DNA of 64,000 nt from Zasmidium citrigriseum (GCA_002786025.1 NHNW01000033.1:248001-312000); one strand, 5' to 3'; positions 1 to 11,319 are shown, counted from the first letter of the stretch. Numbers and translations are program-made. The notes: generated from the letters alone by a model not told the origin.

Positions 1-1379
1 TAGGATTAGCGGCTTTAACTTCGCGAAAGAGTATATCTCTAAGTAAAGAAAGTATAGTTAGCCTTTAAAACTATCTATACCTTAACTTCTATTACTCTTC
101 CTATACTATATAATACTTACTAGCTAAGGAAAAACGATCGTAAACCTAGCGTTCGAAAGTGTGCCTATAGAAGGCTTCGTCCGTAGCCCTTAATATAGCT
201 ATATTTAATCTTAGCCTAAATAATCCGCCGAAACTCGAGCCTTTACTACTTATACTCTTCTTTCTAGTAACGCCGCTTAAGACTAATATCTCTCCTAAAT
301 TATACGAGAGTCCGCTATACGATATTCTACCCTTCGTCGCGTAGAACCTTTATAATCGTCTTATCTAGTAAAGCTTCTTATAAAAATAGGGAGGCGACTC
401 GAACCTAGAATAACGAATCTATAATAGGCGGGTTCCGACGTCGATTAGTACTATGCGATTTTAATATTAAATAGATTATACGGGTTAAGGGTAGTTTACC
501 GTTAGTCGTATAGTATCGCTAAAGGGTTAGTATAGAGGCACCGTTATTCTATATCTTAATAATCTCGAGCTATATTTCTAGTACGATTAAGGGGGGGCGG
601 CCGGCTATAATAAAGAGGCTATACGTTTAATAGATTATATAGTTAAGGAAGAAAGGTGTTAAGTTAGTAAGAGCAAACTACGACTAAGAAGGTTTATCTT
701 CTAGCTTACTAAAACGAAGGTAGCTAGATCGATATTTTTAGGAGTTAATCCTCTACCGAGGTCTATAGTACTAGATATAACTCCGCTCCTTAGCGCTTTA
801 AACGTTACTTCTTATACTATATAATAATAGTAGCGTTAGCTACGATAACGACCGCGAGGCTACGAGTAGGATATATAGTAGTAGATTTATAACCTCTAAT
901 CCCTATAGCTACTAAGTTTGAAAAATTAGAACGTACTTTCCTACGCTTTTTTAGCGCTCTCTTACGCTATATAATACGTTCTTCGCCGTAAGATTATAAG
1001 CTCTTATACGAAAATACTTATTACTAGGGAGATAACGCTAAAGATCTTTAAGTTTAATATAAGAATCTAAAGTTAGGCTTAGGGGTATAAACTTAGGCTA
1101 AGTATTATAGCTTTTAGCTAATTATCTATATTTCCTATACTTGTAAGAAGATTAAGATACTTTTAAACTATTATATACGCTCGTAAAATTACTTATCTCC
1201 GCCGAACCCTTACCTTTCCTCTAAATATATATACCTTCTTAGCTATAGAATCTTAGCCTATACCCTATTATATCTTATTACTTATACTACTATATTCCCT
1301 CGAATAGCTTCCTCGGTAGTAGCGTTCTTTTATTTATATCGTTACGATTAAGAATCGTCCCGCTCGACTCCTTAAACTT

Positions 1380-2220
1380 CTCTAAATGCTACTAATCTAG
1401 GCTATAGGTACTAGCTCGATTAAACTACTTATAGTTTCCGTAGTATCCGTCGAACTCGCCCTTCTACTTAACGTATCGCTATTTCTCGTATTAGCTTATC
1501 TATTATATAGCGTAGGAATAATAGAATAAGGTACGAATATCGAAGGGACCTAGGTCGTTATAGTAGTTCTAGTAGGCGGCCTAAGTATTCGTCTTTTAGC
1601 GGACGTTACTACTATATTCCGTTAGTTCTCTATCTAAGCCTACTATATATACTTTATATAGACCAAGACTAGATAAGTAAAGTATCGATCTTACTCTTAC
1701 GCTTCGTAATATCCGAAGCGAACTTAGTAGTATTTCTACCCTTTATAGTAATAAGCTAGCCTTTAGCCTTATTTATCGCCGCTTACTAGACGTCGTCGAG
1801 GGTTCCGAACTAAGTTTACAACTACATTATATAGAATTAGTAAGCCGTTAATGCTTAGAATTTCGAGCTAGGTATCTATTTACCTAATTACCTATTATAT
1901 TAATCTTAACTACCCTATCTTCCCTTCTCTCCTAGATAGTAAGCGTATTTATATTAAATAAGGCGCTAGTCGCGGGTTATACTTATTAAGACATAATTGT
2001 ACGAGTTGTTATTTATATATAGAGGAGGGATTATATAGTATAAGGAGGTAGGTAGAGAGTAGAAAGGAGGAGGAAAGGAAGAAGGAGGTATTTAAAGTAA
2101 GGGTAGTAATAGCGTAGGTAGTCGCGTAGGCGCGTACCTACGATTATTAAGGTCTTATAATTATAGGTTATATAAGTATATATAGCTTAGATTAGGGAAG
2201 TCGCGACGTATATAAGAAGT
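1380..2220 (+). repeat. Diverged direct repeat, copy A
   Basis: Several landmarks recur in the same order about 1.48-1.50 kb downstream: GTTAGTTCTCTATCTAAGCC at 1621 and about 3117, ATTATATAGAA at 1826 and 3310, a GCTAGGTAT stretch, and a purine-rich GAAGGAGGTATTT tract at 2081 and 3564. The two copies have diverged mainly by transitions, as expected after RIP. Limits are approximate because the ends were judged by eye. Confidence 0.7.
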
Positions 2221-3724
2221 AAGTAAATCTATATAATAGACCCTAGTAAGGCGACGATTTAAGCTAAGGACTCTAAAGCTACGTAGGTACGGAATAAAGG
2301 CTATAGTATTGTACGGTATCGTATTCTTAGTAGAATCTCTTTAGCTACGAGATATCTTAATCTACGAAGGTCTTTAATATTCTATGTCTTCCCCTATCTT
2401 AGCTAGCCTATCGAGATTAGGATAGCTACGGCTATAATAAGCGCTTTCTCCGCTAATCCGAAATAAATACCGTACTATATAATATATAGAAACCTTAAAA
2501 TAAGGGAGTTAAGTACTAGGGAAACCCTAAAAGTATTACTAAAAGGAGAGCTTAATAGCCCCTAAGCTCTTAACTATATACTCGAATTTAGCTAGGTATC
2601 TACCTTTCCTATAATATATAATAAAGCTAGATGCTTTTAAACTACTCGTATATATTAGAAAGCCTAAAAGTCCCTTAGAGACTTTACCTTCCCCTCTTAA
2701 CTTTTATCTTTATCTAGCTAGCCTATCTTAATCTATACCCCTTATGTATTTCTAGTATTACTAGCCCGCTTCTAAGTATAAGCTCTACGGTCGGTATCTC
2801 GCTATTAATTGTACGTATCGCGAGCGTCCTTTTCCCGCTACTCCTTCTCCGCCTTCTCGACATTCTACTTCGTTAGGCTATAAAGGTTCTTCTAACTACC
2901 CTAGATATAGTTTAAGTACGTATCGTCTATATTGCCTAGCTAGTTAACGTACTCCTATTTCTTCGATTAGCTTATTTATTATATAGTTTAGGATAGCTCG
3001 AATAAACCTCGAATAGGCTAAGGGCTTCGCGTATCGGATTCTTAAAGTTAGAAGGGTTCTTAATACTATCGTAGCGGGTATAGGTATTAAGACTCGGGTT
3101 AGGCGACCTATATTTAGTTAGTTCTCTATCTAAGCCCTTAATATATACTCTATATAGACCGAGAATATACTAGTAGAGTATCGATATAGTTTAGGCGGTT
3201 CGGAAGAGTATTAATCTCTTAGATACTAAAATAAACTAGTCGCTAAGCCTTCTAATCTATTATCTATTCTTAGTCGGCGCTAATCGTAAAGCCGTACTAT
3301 ACTAACTATATTATATAGAATCCGTAAGCTATTAATACTTCGAATTTCTAGCTAGGTATTAACTTACCTAATTCTCCTTTAGATCGAGAATATTATCTCG
3401 ATTAAAGGCGTAGAACTAAGTAATATCGATCTACTAAACTATAATAGATTAGAGCTTAGGTGTACTATTTTCGAGTTAATTGTATAGATTGTTGTTTATA
3501 TGTTAAGGAGGGAACGTATAGTATAAGGAGGTAGGTTAAGGGTAGGAGGGAGGAAGAAAGGAAGAAGGAGGTATTTAGAGTAAGGAAGGTAACTATATAG
3601 GTAGTTACGTAGGCGCGCTCTCGCGATTATACTTACTTTCCCTTACTATATAAAGAAGTCGCGACTTCTACGCGCTTACATATAGTCGCCTAAGTAGTCG
3701 CGACTTCCCTACTAAAAGCTTTAT
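2180..3724. mobile_element. Possible RIP-killed element with inverted ends
   Basis: AGGGAAGTCGCGAC at 2194-2207 is matched by its exact reverse complement at 3697-3710, and the similarity continues outward for about ten more bases (TATAGCTT-like against AAGCTTTATA-like). This could be a terminal inverted repeat pair around a 1.5 kb element. A nearby perfect 14-base palindrome, GAAGTCGCGACTTC, at 3655-3668 uses the same core, so the motif could instead belong to the direct repeats. No target-site duplication could be identified with confidence in such TA-rich DNA. Confidence 0.3.
2880..3720 (+). repeat. Diverged direct repeat, copy B
   Basis: This is the second copy of the repeat at about 1380-2220, with the same order of landmarks and an offset of roughly 1483-1496 bases. 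A further fragment carrying the GCTAGGTATC motif lies near 2580, which suggests at least one more partial copy. The copy runs almost to the edge of the RIP block. Confidence 0.7.
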
Positions 3725-4069
3725 ATAGGTATATATAATAAAGCTAAAGTAAGCTAAGGTAAGGTTAATTAGATATATACGCTACTATACAATAGAATTG
3801 AAAACATTCTAGCGTATTCTCGTGTATTTAGAGTGGAAAACGGTAGGATTAACCCCCTCTCCGAAGTGCTTCTATTTTTAAATTGTTGCAGTAAGCGTCG
3901 CATCAGTCGCCCGTAACCGAACCTTACATGGTTGACATAAGCAGGAGCAGCCACCGCGTCAATGGACCCCTCAGCTTTACCAACCGCGCTCGCGCATACT
4001 ACTTGTCTGCAGAATAAACGTTTACCACACATTCTGTCTTTCCGGCTCATCTGCAATACACAACTCGAA

Positions 4070-4540
4070 ATGCTACCAAGAAGCACAGAAACTTCCAAAT
4101 GCTCAGACAAAGAAGGCCAGGTTCAAATCGAGCGAATAACGCAAGACATGCACACTGCCATGGAGACTCTTGACTTCTCCAATGACTCTCCGCTATGGAG
4201 CAACCTTGCCCAAAGCTTCGTCTACGAGTCTCCTCACCCAGGCATGCCCGGCATCACACGTGGTAAACAGGATTTCCTCCACTTCATGGAACGTCTGCAT
4301 CGCGAATACCCTGGGTACAAGTACCATGTTTTGGATCTCACCACCGAGATCCAGCCTGAAGAGAATACGGGCTCCGTCTTTCTTAATGTGGAAACGGAAG
4401 GTCCGCCATTGGGAGTCATTAGACGATTTTTGACTGTTCTGCAGTTCAAGAAGAGAACGGAGGGGTGGTTTATGGTACGAGCTTCGAGTTTGCAAGGATT
4501 GAGCGACCAAAGATTTTCAGGGGGGCAACAACCGTTCTAA
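4070..4540 (+). CDS. SnoaL/NTF2-like small protein
   Basis: The 156-residue product has the look of the NTF2-like superfamily: an N-terminal helix, a middle segment with FVYESPHPG and a Gly-rich turn, and a C-terminal run of beta strands with alternating hydrophobic and charged residues (VIRRFLTVLQF, GWFMVRAS). SnoaL-like proteins are single-domain pockets used as small enzymes or binding proteins, and no specific substrate can be named. The frame is open upstream to an ATG at 3962, which would give 192 residues. The ATG at 4070 was preferred because the extra N-terminus looks unlike protein and reaches almost to the RIP block. There is no intron. It is the first gene beyond the degraded repeat. 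Confidence 0.6.
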   Translation: MLPRSTETSKCSDKEGQVQIERITQDMHTAMETLDFSNDSPLWSNLAQSFVYESPHPGMPGITRGKQDFLHFMERLHREYPGYKYHVLDLTTEIQPEENTGSVFLNVETEGPPLGVIRRFLTVLQFKKRTEGWFMVRASSLQGLSDQRFSGGQQPF

Positions 4541-5176
4541 AGACTCGTGTATGTGGCCGTGTCGATATGGCTTCTTGCCGGCCAATCGCAGTATGTGTCT
4601 TGAACAGAGACAACACCTCGCAGATGCGAGGGTAGCAGTCGGGATGATTCACTGCCTTCATCTACTATCACCAACCTGTAAGACACGCTCATCGCAGGAT
4701 CTTTGCAGTCAGCGCCAATGACTACGAATGCATGCATCTTCTCTCGCAAGGCTTTTTGTCTCATTGCGCTAATCACATGGCCGATTGCTAAGCGAATGGT
4801 TGTCCCGCAGAGACGCCAGGCCAGCTGTGGAGATTCAGTAAGTGTGCAGTGATCACTAATCGAAAGATGCTGTTGGTCGCTGACAGAAGGCTATAGATTG
4901 CAATTGCGAGCCTAGCTGAGTACAAGACAAACAACAAACGGGCTCTGCGTTACTCAGCCGTCCACTAAGGCTCCAATCGAGCTTGCTTAGGCGCATATAC
5001 CTAGCGTGGGCTAGTAAGTACAGATCACTCACGCTGACATAGCAGAAGCCATCTCAGCCTTGCGTTGTCGTCTGATACAAGATTGCAACAGTGGCCCAGC
5101 TCTTTGAAGATGAGTGTCATTGAATGACCCAACTCGCCCGAACCATCCTCATTATTCCAGACGACCACTACCAGCC
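4541..5176. other. Intergenic, no gene seen
   Basis: About 640 bases between the NTF2-like gene and the first NmrA-like gene. Only short, unconvincing ORFs occur. It probably holds the terminator of the former and the promoter of the latter. Confidence 0.5.
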
Positions 5177-6294
5177 ATGGCCACCAACCCACTTGATCGA
5201 CTTCTGCTCGTCCTCGGCGCAACAGGGAACCAAGGCAAAGCCGTGCTCAAATACTTTGCAGCACGCCATACCGAGCTGCCATTCAAACTGCGAGGCACAA
5301 CCCGTGACCCCAACTCGCCAACATCACAAGACCTAAAACGCCTAGGGGTGGAAATGGTCAAATGCGACTTCGACGACGAAGTCTCCCTTCGCGAGGCCTT
5401 CGAGGGAGCCACGCACGTCTTCGCGAATACAGACTCGAATCGATACATTTTCGATGCGATGAAGCAGCCGGAACTTCTTCGTGAGGGAGAAGTGCCCAAG
5501 ACGTACGCACGGCGGATCGAATTGGCTCAGGGCCGGAATATTGCGAAGGTGGCTGCGGCTACATCGTCCGTTCAGAGGCTTGTCTGGAGTAGCTTGTCGG
5601 GTCCGAGGAAGTGGAGCAAGGGCCGGTATACTGAGGCAACTATGCTGGACAATAAAGAGGATATTGCGGACTTATTGCAGTCGACAGAGGGGTTGGCAGA
5701 GAAAGTGAGCATCTTGCTCGTTGGATTCTATGCAAGCAATCAGCTCGCTGTGCCGATTATATACGCTCCTAAAAAGGTTAGCAATGGTTCCAGTGCTAAC
5801 TACATATGACACTACTGACTGGGAATAGCTGTCCGAAGGCCGTTACGAACTAGCTTTGCCAGTGTCGGGTGACAAACCGGTTCCGATTGCGGACGTCGAC
5901 GTGGACACTGGAAGCTGGGTACGAGCCTTGTTCGAGCTGCCTGCAGGCACCGTGTTGGTGGGAGCTACAGAGACACTCTCGTGGAAGAAGTGGCTCGAGA
6001 TGTGGGCAGTACGCAACAATGTCCAGGCGGAATTCCGTTCTGCGGAGCCACAGGAGTTCGCATCGAGGATTCCTGGTATTAGCGAAGCACTTCAAGAAGG
6101 CATGGCCTTTTTCGAGGAGTCTGGCTATGATGCTAGCAGGCCCGGTGGTCTGTGGCCAGAAGATGTAAGAAGTGCATCTCTTGTGTCGACATTTCGGCTA
6201 ATCTTCTTTCTAGGCAAGAGCCCGCGGGGTTTCTCTCGAGGAGTCCACCATCGCCGACTATATCAAGCGGACGGATTGGTCAAGCATCCTCTGA
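5177..6294 (+). CDS. NmrA-like NAD(P)-binding protein
   Basis: Three exons (5177-5776, 5829-6164, 6214-6294) give 338 residues. Both introns (52 and 49 bases) have GT..AG ends with a CTAAC or similar branch motif, and both lie in phase 0. The N-terminus LLVLGATGNQG is the dinucleotide-binding GxxGxxG turn of atypical short-chain dehydrogenases. The body follows the NmrA pattern, with a shift to FANTDSN after the fourth strand and SSLSGPRKWSKG where a classical SDR would carry its Tyr-Lys pair. NmrA-type proteins act as redox sensors or as reductases; which applies here cannot be told. The ATG at 5177 sits directly before the Rossmann fold; an in-frame ATG at 5114 would add 21 residues. A homologous gene lies convergently downstream. 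Confidence 0.88.
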
Positions 6295-6843
6295 TGGGGT
6301 GAAGCTGTTTGAGAATATTTTAAGTAATCGATTAATCGAGTGTCATACCTCCGAAGCAACCACTACAATCTGCAGCATCTTTGCATTGTTCCTGAACGTT
6401 ACCTGCGACGAAAATATCGAGTAAGCAGATGTTCAAGTCTGGCTATATTTACTTACCATCGGCGTCCGACCTTCCCAGAGCCCCTTGCCCTACGAATCGT
6501 CAGCCCCAAAAGAGCTATGCTTCCAGCTTTCATACTTACATAGATGACAAGAATTTCGTACCCAGCCTTACAACCAGCCTTACAACCAGCCTTCCTCTTT
6601 CCCAGCGTTCCCAGCGGAGAGCACGAGAGTAGCTACCCTACGGATGGACTCGAATGCGCTCCAGACAAGCTGTTCTGCCCATCGAATTCTGATCGTCCGC
6701 ACGTTTGCCGGCGATGTTGTGTTCTCGAGGAGAGTGCGAGGGCCGTGTGGATAGAGTGCCCAAGAAGATGATGAAGCTCGTTGAACACAACCATTAACAT
6801 TGAAGTTCCGAAAGACACTTTTATCAGTAACTTATTATATCGT
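6295..6843. other. 3' intergenic between convergent NmrA genes
   Basis: About 550 bases between the stop codons of two convergent NmrA-like genes. No gene is seen. It contains a short tandem repeat of CAGCCTTACAAC, 2.6 copies at 6563-6593. Confidence 0.5.
6563..6593 (+). repeat. 12-base tandem repeat, 2.6 copies
   Basis: The unit CAGCCTTACAAC is repeated exactly at 6563-6574 and 6575-6586 and then partially. It is noncoding minisatellite-like sequence with no evident function. Confidence 0.8.
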
Positions 6844-8025
6844 TCACTTACTCTGCGAGTCTAATACCGACGACCAATCCTGACTCCTGAAGTACTCCTC
6901 CAGCGACGTCCTCTTGATCTTCATATCCAAATCCCACGGCCACACCACAGTCGGGTCACCACCACTGTTGCCAAATTCCAGGATATACTAAAGTAAACCG
7001 TCAGTAGACATACCGGTGATTCTAGTGACGGAACTTTGACATACCTGGAAAGCCGCCGCCATTTCCCTCCCAAACAAACCCAGTCCCATAGGCTCCAAAG
7101 AAGCCTCGACTTCCTTGGGATCAGAACGTTCAAAGGTACAGGTAACACCATTGACTCGGCCCCAGATCTCGCACCACTCGCGGCAGGAGACTAGTTGTGA
7201 CGCTCCCATGAGGTTCGTCCCGGGCGGGAGGTGGACAAGAGCTTCGACGAAATGGCCTGAAGAAAACCTATCAGCGACTTCACTCGGCACAGATGAAGTA
7301 TCAATCATACCCGTATCCGAATTCGCATCAACCATCGGCAACTTGAAATCCGGTGGAAAAGGCAGCCGGTATTTATAGGTGCCATCGCTCTGCTTATGCG
7401 GTCGAGCGTAAGGGAACGCTTTCCAGTTGCTCATGAACCAGACCAACTGCAACAGACTCGTCTTGGCCCAGACTTCCGGGTACGAGGCCTTGAGATGCTC
7501 GACCGCGGCCCACTTGACATCGAAATGCAAATTGTATGTAATAGTGCCTTTGCTCCAGCCCTTGGCGTCGCTGAAAGCGCTGAAGATGAAGAGATCGAGT
7601 GTGTCGTTCGTGGCCGCTACTGCGTCCATCAGGTTCATTGCGTGTCGCTGCTCGTGTTCTGTTGCGAGCTCGTTCACGCCACGGTTTTCTTCTTTCGCCT
7701 GGGCAATGGTTGCGGCGTCGAAGAGGAATTGACCGAAGTCTGTGTTGCCGAAGATCACGCTCGCGCCTTGCAGGGCGTGCTTCATTGAGGCTACGTCGTC
7801 GAGATCACCGGTTACCATTTCGACGCCTTGGGCTGCTAAGGCTTTGGCGGAGGGCTTGGAGACATCTCGTGTGATGCCACGAACTTTCCAGCCTGGTTTT
7901 TGGATAAAGACGTCTGCGACTGAAGTACCCTGTCATATGTTAGTACAGAATTCGCTTCACCCAGTGGCGTGTGAGGGTACTTGGTTTCCAGTGATTCCAA
8001 CGATCGCGATAACTTTCTCAGCCAT
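6844..8025 (-). CDS. NmrA-like NAD(P)-binding protein
   Basis: Three exons on the minus strand (8025-7981, 7929-7045, 6987-6844) give 357 residues. The introns are 51 and 57 bases with GT..AG ends. The first exon encodes the nucleotide-binding turn IVGITGNQ and is joined in frame to GTSVADVF. Later come GDLDDVAS, FGNTDFGQF and FSAFSDAKGWSKG, the NmrA counterparts of the nucleotide-binding and former active-site segments. The C-terminus RSQDWSSVL matches RTDWSSIL of the neighbouring gene, so the two are paralogs in inverted (tail-to-tail) order. Function is likely reductase or redox sensor and the substrate is unknown. Confidence 0.88.
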
Positions 8026-8501
8026 CAGTGGTGCTCTGAGATCTGGGCTCATGGGTTGGATTTATGCACAGACGATTGATGATTGATCAGACCACTGCGA
8101 CACAGCTCAGAGTCAGTCTCGACAAGCAGAGTCTAATATATGCTATGATGTGGTCCATATTAACAATTACATTTGAACGCAAGTGCCCTTACTGATGCAT
8201 AGTAAGGAGTCTCCACACGGGATGCTGACTGTGCAGGCTGTTGTCGAAGCCAGTCCGAGAAAGTAGGGCACAGCTAAGTGCCTGGCATACATGTACCTGC
8301 ACTCACTGTGCTCGCTGACCAAGACGATATGCATCTTTGCATCAGTTGTGACGCAGGAATCGTCTCGCGCATATTATTTTTGAGAACTTGCGAAAGGCTG
8401 CAAAGGTCGACCGGGATTGAAGAACATTATTGCAGGACTTTTTGGGGCGTACCACGCAAAAGTGATTGCTTCTCACATTCGTCGACTTGATAGATTGGAA
8501 G
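8026..8501. other. Intergenic, no gene seen
   Basis: About 480 bases between the start of the minus-strand NmrA-like gene and the stop of the secreted cupin-like gene. It must contain the promoter of the former; no other feature stands out. Confidence 0.5.
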
Positions 8502-9106
8502 TCAGAGTAGCTCTTGCGATGAAGGCAACCCATTGTCTGTTCTCGGTCGAGAAACCCTTCCGTCAGAAGTAGTGCCATGGCAGACGCCAGACCTGAGAAT
8601 GCGATGCTTTGGTAGTTGGCCGTTCTTGAATGGTATCTGTAGCGCATGCGTCTCCTTGTCGAGTGGATAGTCCGTGACATGCCCTTTGCCAATCGTGTCC
8701 GCAGCGATCATAACATCTCCCTCATCAATCCAGAGGTCCTCGTCTCCGTTCCCAGAAATTGTGACGTGGGCCAGGCCTTTGAGGAGCACGAAGAGCCTAT
8801 AAAATCCATCAGTCTTCTCGAGATTTCAATCCCCTCAGAGTGAGCGAACATTGGATGTGGAGGTCTGTGGAAGCCTTCTGATGATCGAGGAGGCAACACT
8901 ACCCACGAGATGTTCGCCACGCCTGCGAATGCTGGGACTGCCATGCCAACTGTGGGATACTTGGAGAAGGATGGCTTCATTTCCCAGCACTCGAAGCGTA
9001 GCTTTCCATTTTCGTCTGAAAGAAGAGCGGTCAGAGTGAGACTTTCTGCCTCTACTACTCGTAGTAGCCAGAAGACTATCAAGCCAATGGTGACCCTCAG
9101 CTTCAT
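8502..9106 (-). CDS. Small secreted cupin-like protein
   Basis: Two exons (9106-8850 and 8796-8502) give 183 residues. The 53-base intron has a GTTCGC donor and an ATAG acceptor and splits the Met codon of PHPM, restoring PHPMLFVLL across the junction. Residues 1-20 form a signal peptide (MKLRVTIGLIVFWLLRVVEA). The mature part has the pattern of a small fungal secreted family that I take to be a single cupin barrel: YPTVG, VVLPPRS, GLAHVTISG, EGDVMIAADT and ALQIPFKNG. The protein probably acts outside the cell or in the secretory path. Metal-binding histidines of classical cupins are not all evident, so enzyme activity is uncertain. The ATG at 9106 is the only Met that gives a good signal peptide. 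Confidence 0.72.
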
Positions 9107-9392
9107 GGCGAAACGCAAAGTGCGACTTCAGGTCCAAAGCAATCCCCGACAGACTGTCTGAATCTCGAGGTCAGAACGAAAGTTTCAATGGCTCAGAAGG
9201 CTTTTGTTGCTTGTAGATGACTTTGAGACCAGCCCGATAGTTGTTGATGGAGCAACATCGAAGGGATTCACTCGCGAGGCGGTACCGGTCGTCAGAGTCA
9301 CGTGTTTTCGCGCTGTCGACCAAACGCGTCCCCGCAGCTTGATCGTCGAGCTTCCAGTACTTCTCCATCCTCATCAACACCAAAACATCGAT

Positions 9393-11042
9393 ATGCGTCG
9401 CGACTCTCTGTGGTCGGATGCTGCATTGGCGCCTCCTCCACGCCGAGACGTTCAACCTCTACCCGCACAACTCCTCGATCATAGCACAGTATGCCTTGAA
9501 GAAGGCCTCTGGTCCCAGGGCTTCGCGCTTCAATCGCGATGTCTCGAGGCCGGCAGTGAAAACGCTGCGCCAGCACGCGTACCGCCACCATCACATCTTG
9601 GCTTCGCATCAACCCTGACAGTGCACCCTTTCATGACAACGAGGACCCGGAAGAAAGACAGGAAAGCCGCATCCAGCGCAGCTTTTAAACATCTGAGGCA
9701 GACCATCAACACGATCAATGCTACGGACGGAGGCTTTAAAGATGCATTCCGTTTCAAGTCCAGTCGAGCACAGAGCGAGCGATCGAAAAGAGCAAGCACG
9801 AGAAGATCCGATGCCGCGGAAGGGAGCGACGACGAGACCCCGAAGTCAGGGTTCCTGAGAAGCGAATGGTACTCGGAAAAGTCGCTGTGGATCCATGCTG
9901 AAGACTTCTGGGCTATTATTGGGTGGGCGTTCAACTGCAGTGTGCTGCACAAGGGCAGATGGGAGAAGTGGAAGACATGGCTGGAGATGATGCTTGACAT
10001 GCTGCAGGACGATTTGAACGAACACACTCGGTTGAAGGAGAGCAAGGATGTGGATATGGGAGATTGCTTGCTTGCACAATACATCTCAACAGTTGGTGAT
10101 GGGCGTAACAACAGGCGCAGAATCATGCGTGCTATCACGGCCGATGGCACGAAGAAGATGGCAGCAGAGTTCATCGAGGTCTGGAAGAATGAGACAAGGC
10201 CGCCCCCAAAGAAGAAAGATCAGCCCCTATCGAAACGACGAAAGCTAGACCTGGACAATGATCAATTTGGCGACTATGGTGAATCCGATTCTGAAGAGGA
10301 AGAGGCCTCAGATGGCAAGAAGCGGAAGTCTGGGTCTCTCAACGCTCAGTCAACGAGAAGCAGACGCAGCAAAGATGCAGACCAAGAGGTGAAGGTCGAA
10401 GTCGACAGCATGGACGACGACGACGACGCGGAAATGGACGGCCATGTCTCGACACTCAACGGCGTCGACGGCTTTGGTGGCATGGATTCCATACGCCTCC
10501 GTCAGAGACTGCTAGCCCTGTTGACTCGTTTTAGTCAAGTCGCCCCCGAACTCTTCATGGATACAGAAGAGTTGTTCTCTCTGTTCACGGAGTTCATACG
10601 ACCACTGCCACTCTCGATCTTCCAGCAATTTGTCCTACCCTTGAAGCCCTGGCTCAGCATCAACCTGCAAGCATCTCTTCTCGAAATGCTCTGCCAGCCC
10701 TTCCTTGGAACAGCGAGCTCTAGCGGGTTCGTCACACAGCAAGCGTTCGAGACAAGCTTTGCACCTCATCCGGCTATCACAACAACGGCTGTGGATAACG
10801 CAAAGCTCAGTCTACTTATTGAGAGCCTGCTGCGAGCTTTGTGGAATTCGGACAGCCTGTCGGGTGACGTGGCTTCCCTGGAGGCGAAGATCGAGAAGGG
10901 CATCAAGGCAAGGGACGAGAAAGTCGCATACGACGGACGTAAGAAAGTCGGGAAAGCCCAAACACTTGATGAGCAGGCTCGGACATCTTTGCGATGTTCT
11001 GGCGAGCGCATGATGACTCTCTTGGAAGTGATGGCGAGCTGA
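9393..11042 (+). CDS. Conserved fungal nuclear-type protein, role unknown
   Basis: An intronless frame. From the ATG at 9393 it gives 549 residues; from the alternative ATG at 9633 it gives 469, beginning MTTRTRKKDRK, which looks more like a true N-terminus. The frame is open upstream to 9204 but without an ATG there. A basic N-terminal part is followed by a conserved block rich in Trp (SLWIHAEDFWAIIGWAFNCS, then WEKWKTWLEMMLDML), a basic and acidic linker with KRRKLD and EEEEAS resembling a nuclear localisation signal, an Asp run (MDDDDDAEMD), and a helical C-terminal region beginning RLRQRLLALLTRF. The layout suggests a chromatin or RNA-associated nuclear protein, but I recognise no named domain. 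Confidence 0.7.
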   Translation: MRRDSLWSDAALAPPPRRDVQPLPAQLLDHSTVCLEEGLWSQGFALQSRCLEAGSENAAPARVPPPSHLGFASTLTVHPFMTTRTRKKDRKAASSAAFKHLRQTINTINATDGGFKDAFRFKSSRAQSERSKRASTRRSDAAEGSDDETPKSGFLRSEWYSEKSLWIHAEDFWAIIGWAFNCSVLHKGRWEKWKTWLEMMLDMLQDDLNEHTRLKESKDVDMGDCLLAQYISTVGDGRNNRRRIMRAITADGTKKMAAEFIEVWKNETRPPPKKKDQPLSKRRKLDLDNDQFGDYGESDSEEEEASDGKKRKSGSLNAQSTRSRRSKDADQEVKVEVDSMDDDDDAEMDGHVSTLNGVDGFGGMDSIRLRQRLLALLTRFSQVAPELFMDTEELFSLFTEFIRPLPLSIFQQFVLPLKPWLSINLQASLLEMLCQPFLGTASSSGFVTQQAFETSFAPHPAITTTAVDNAKLSLLIESLLRALWNSDSLSGDVASLEAKIEKGIKARDEKVAYDGRKKVGKAQTLDEQARTSLRCSGERMMTLLEVMAS

Positions 11043-11319
11043 GAGCGAGGAGATACCTTTTATTCACTTGATACCCCGCCAAGCAAATTGGCAAACTATG
11101 TCACTACTTCTGTCATCACTTGCTCTTGCCGAAGTAAGCGCGATGCAACTTCAGCTGCTGCTGTCCAACACTCCGCCTCAGCAGATCAGTTCGACATGTG
11201 ACTCTTTCATTCCACTACAACGACAGCATTTCACGGCGTTTCTTGCATTCATTGAAAAACATAGACCTAACGACAGAACCTCACCCAGAACCCCCGTTCT
11301 TATCTATCTATCCATCAAA

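Larger units (their letters stand above)
1..3770. repeat. RIP-degraded AT-rich repeat block
   Basis: No ORF of useful length is present. The dinucleotides CA and TG are almost absent (none in the first 120 bases) while TA is very common and CG is kept. That pattern is what CpA-to-TpA repeat-induced point mutation leaves on duplicated DNA in filamentous ascomycetes; loss of methylated CpG would remove CG instead. Base composition changes abruptly to normal genic DNA at about 3770-3800. The block is probably the decayed remains of transposable elements; no transposase or polymerase reading frame survives. Confidence 0.9.

Noticed and set aside
1..60. Telomeric repeat at the window start
   Set aside because: TAGGATTAG resembles but does not repeat TTAGGG; no tandem array is present.
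390..420. tRNA-like B box on the minus strand (GGTTCGAGTC)
   Set aside because: No matching A box or cloverleaf, and it lies in RIP-degraded DNA.
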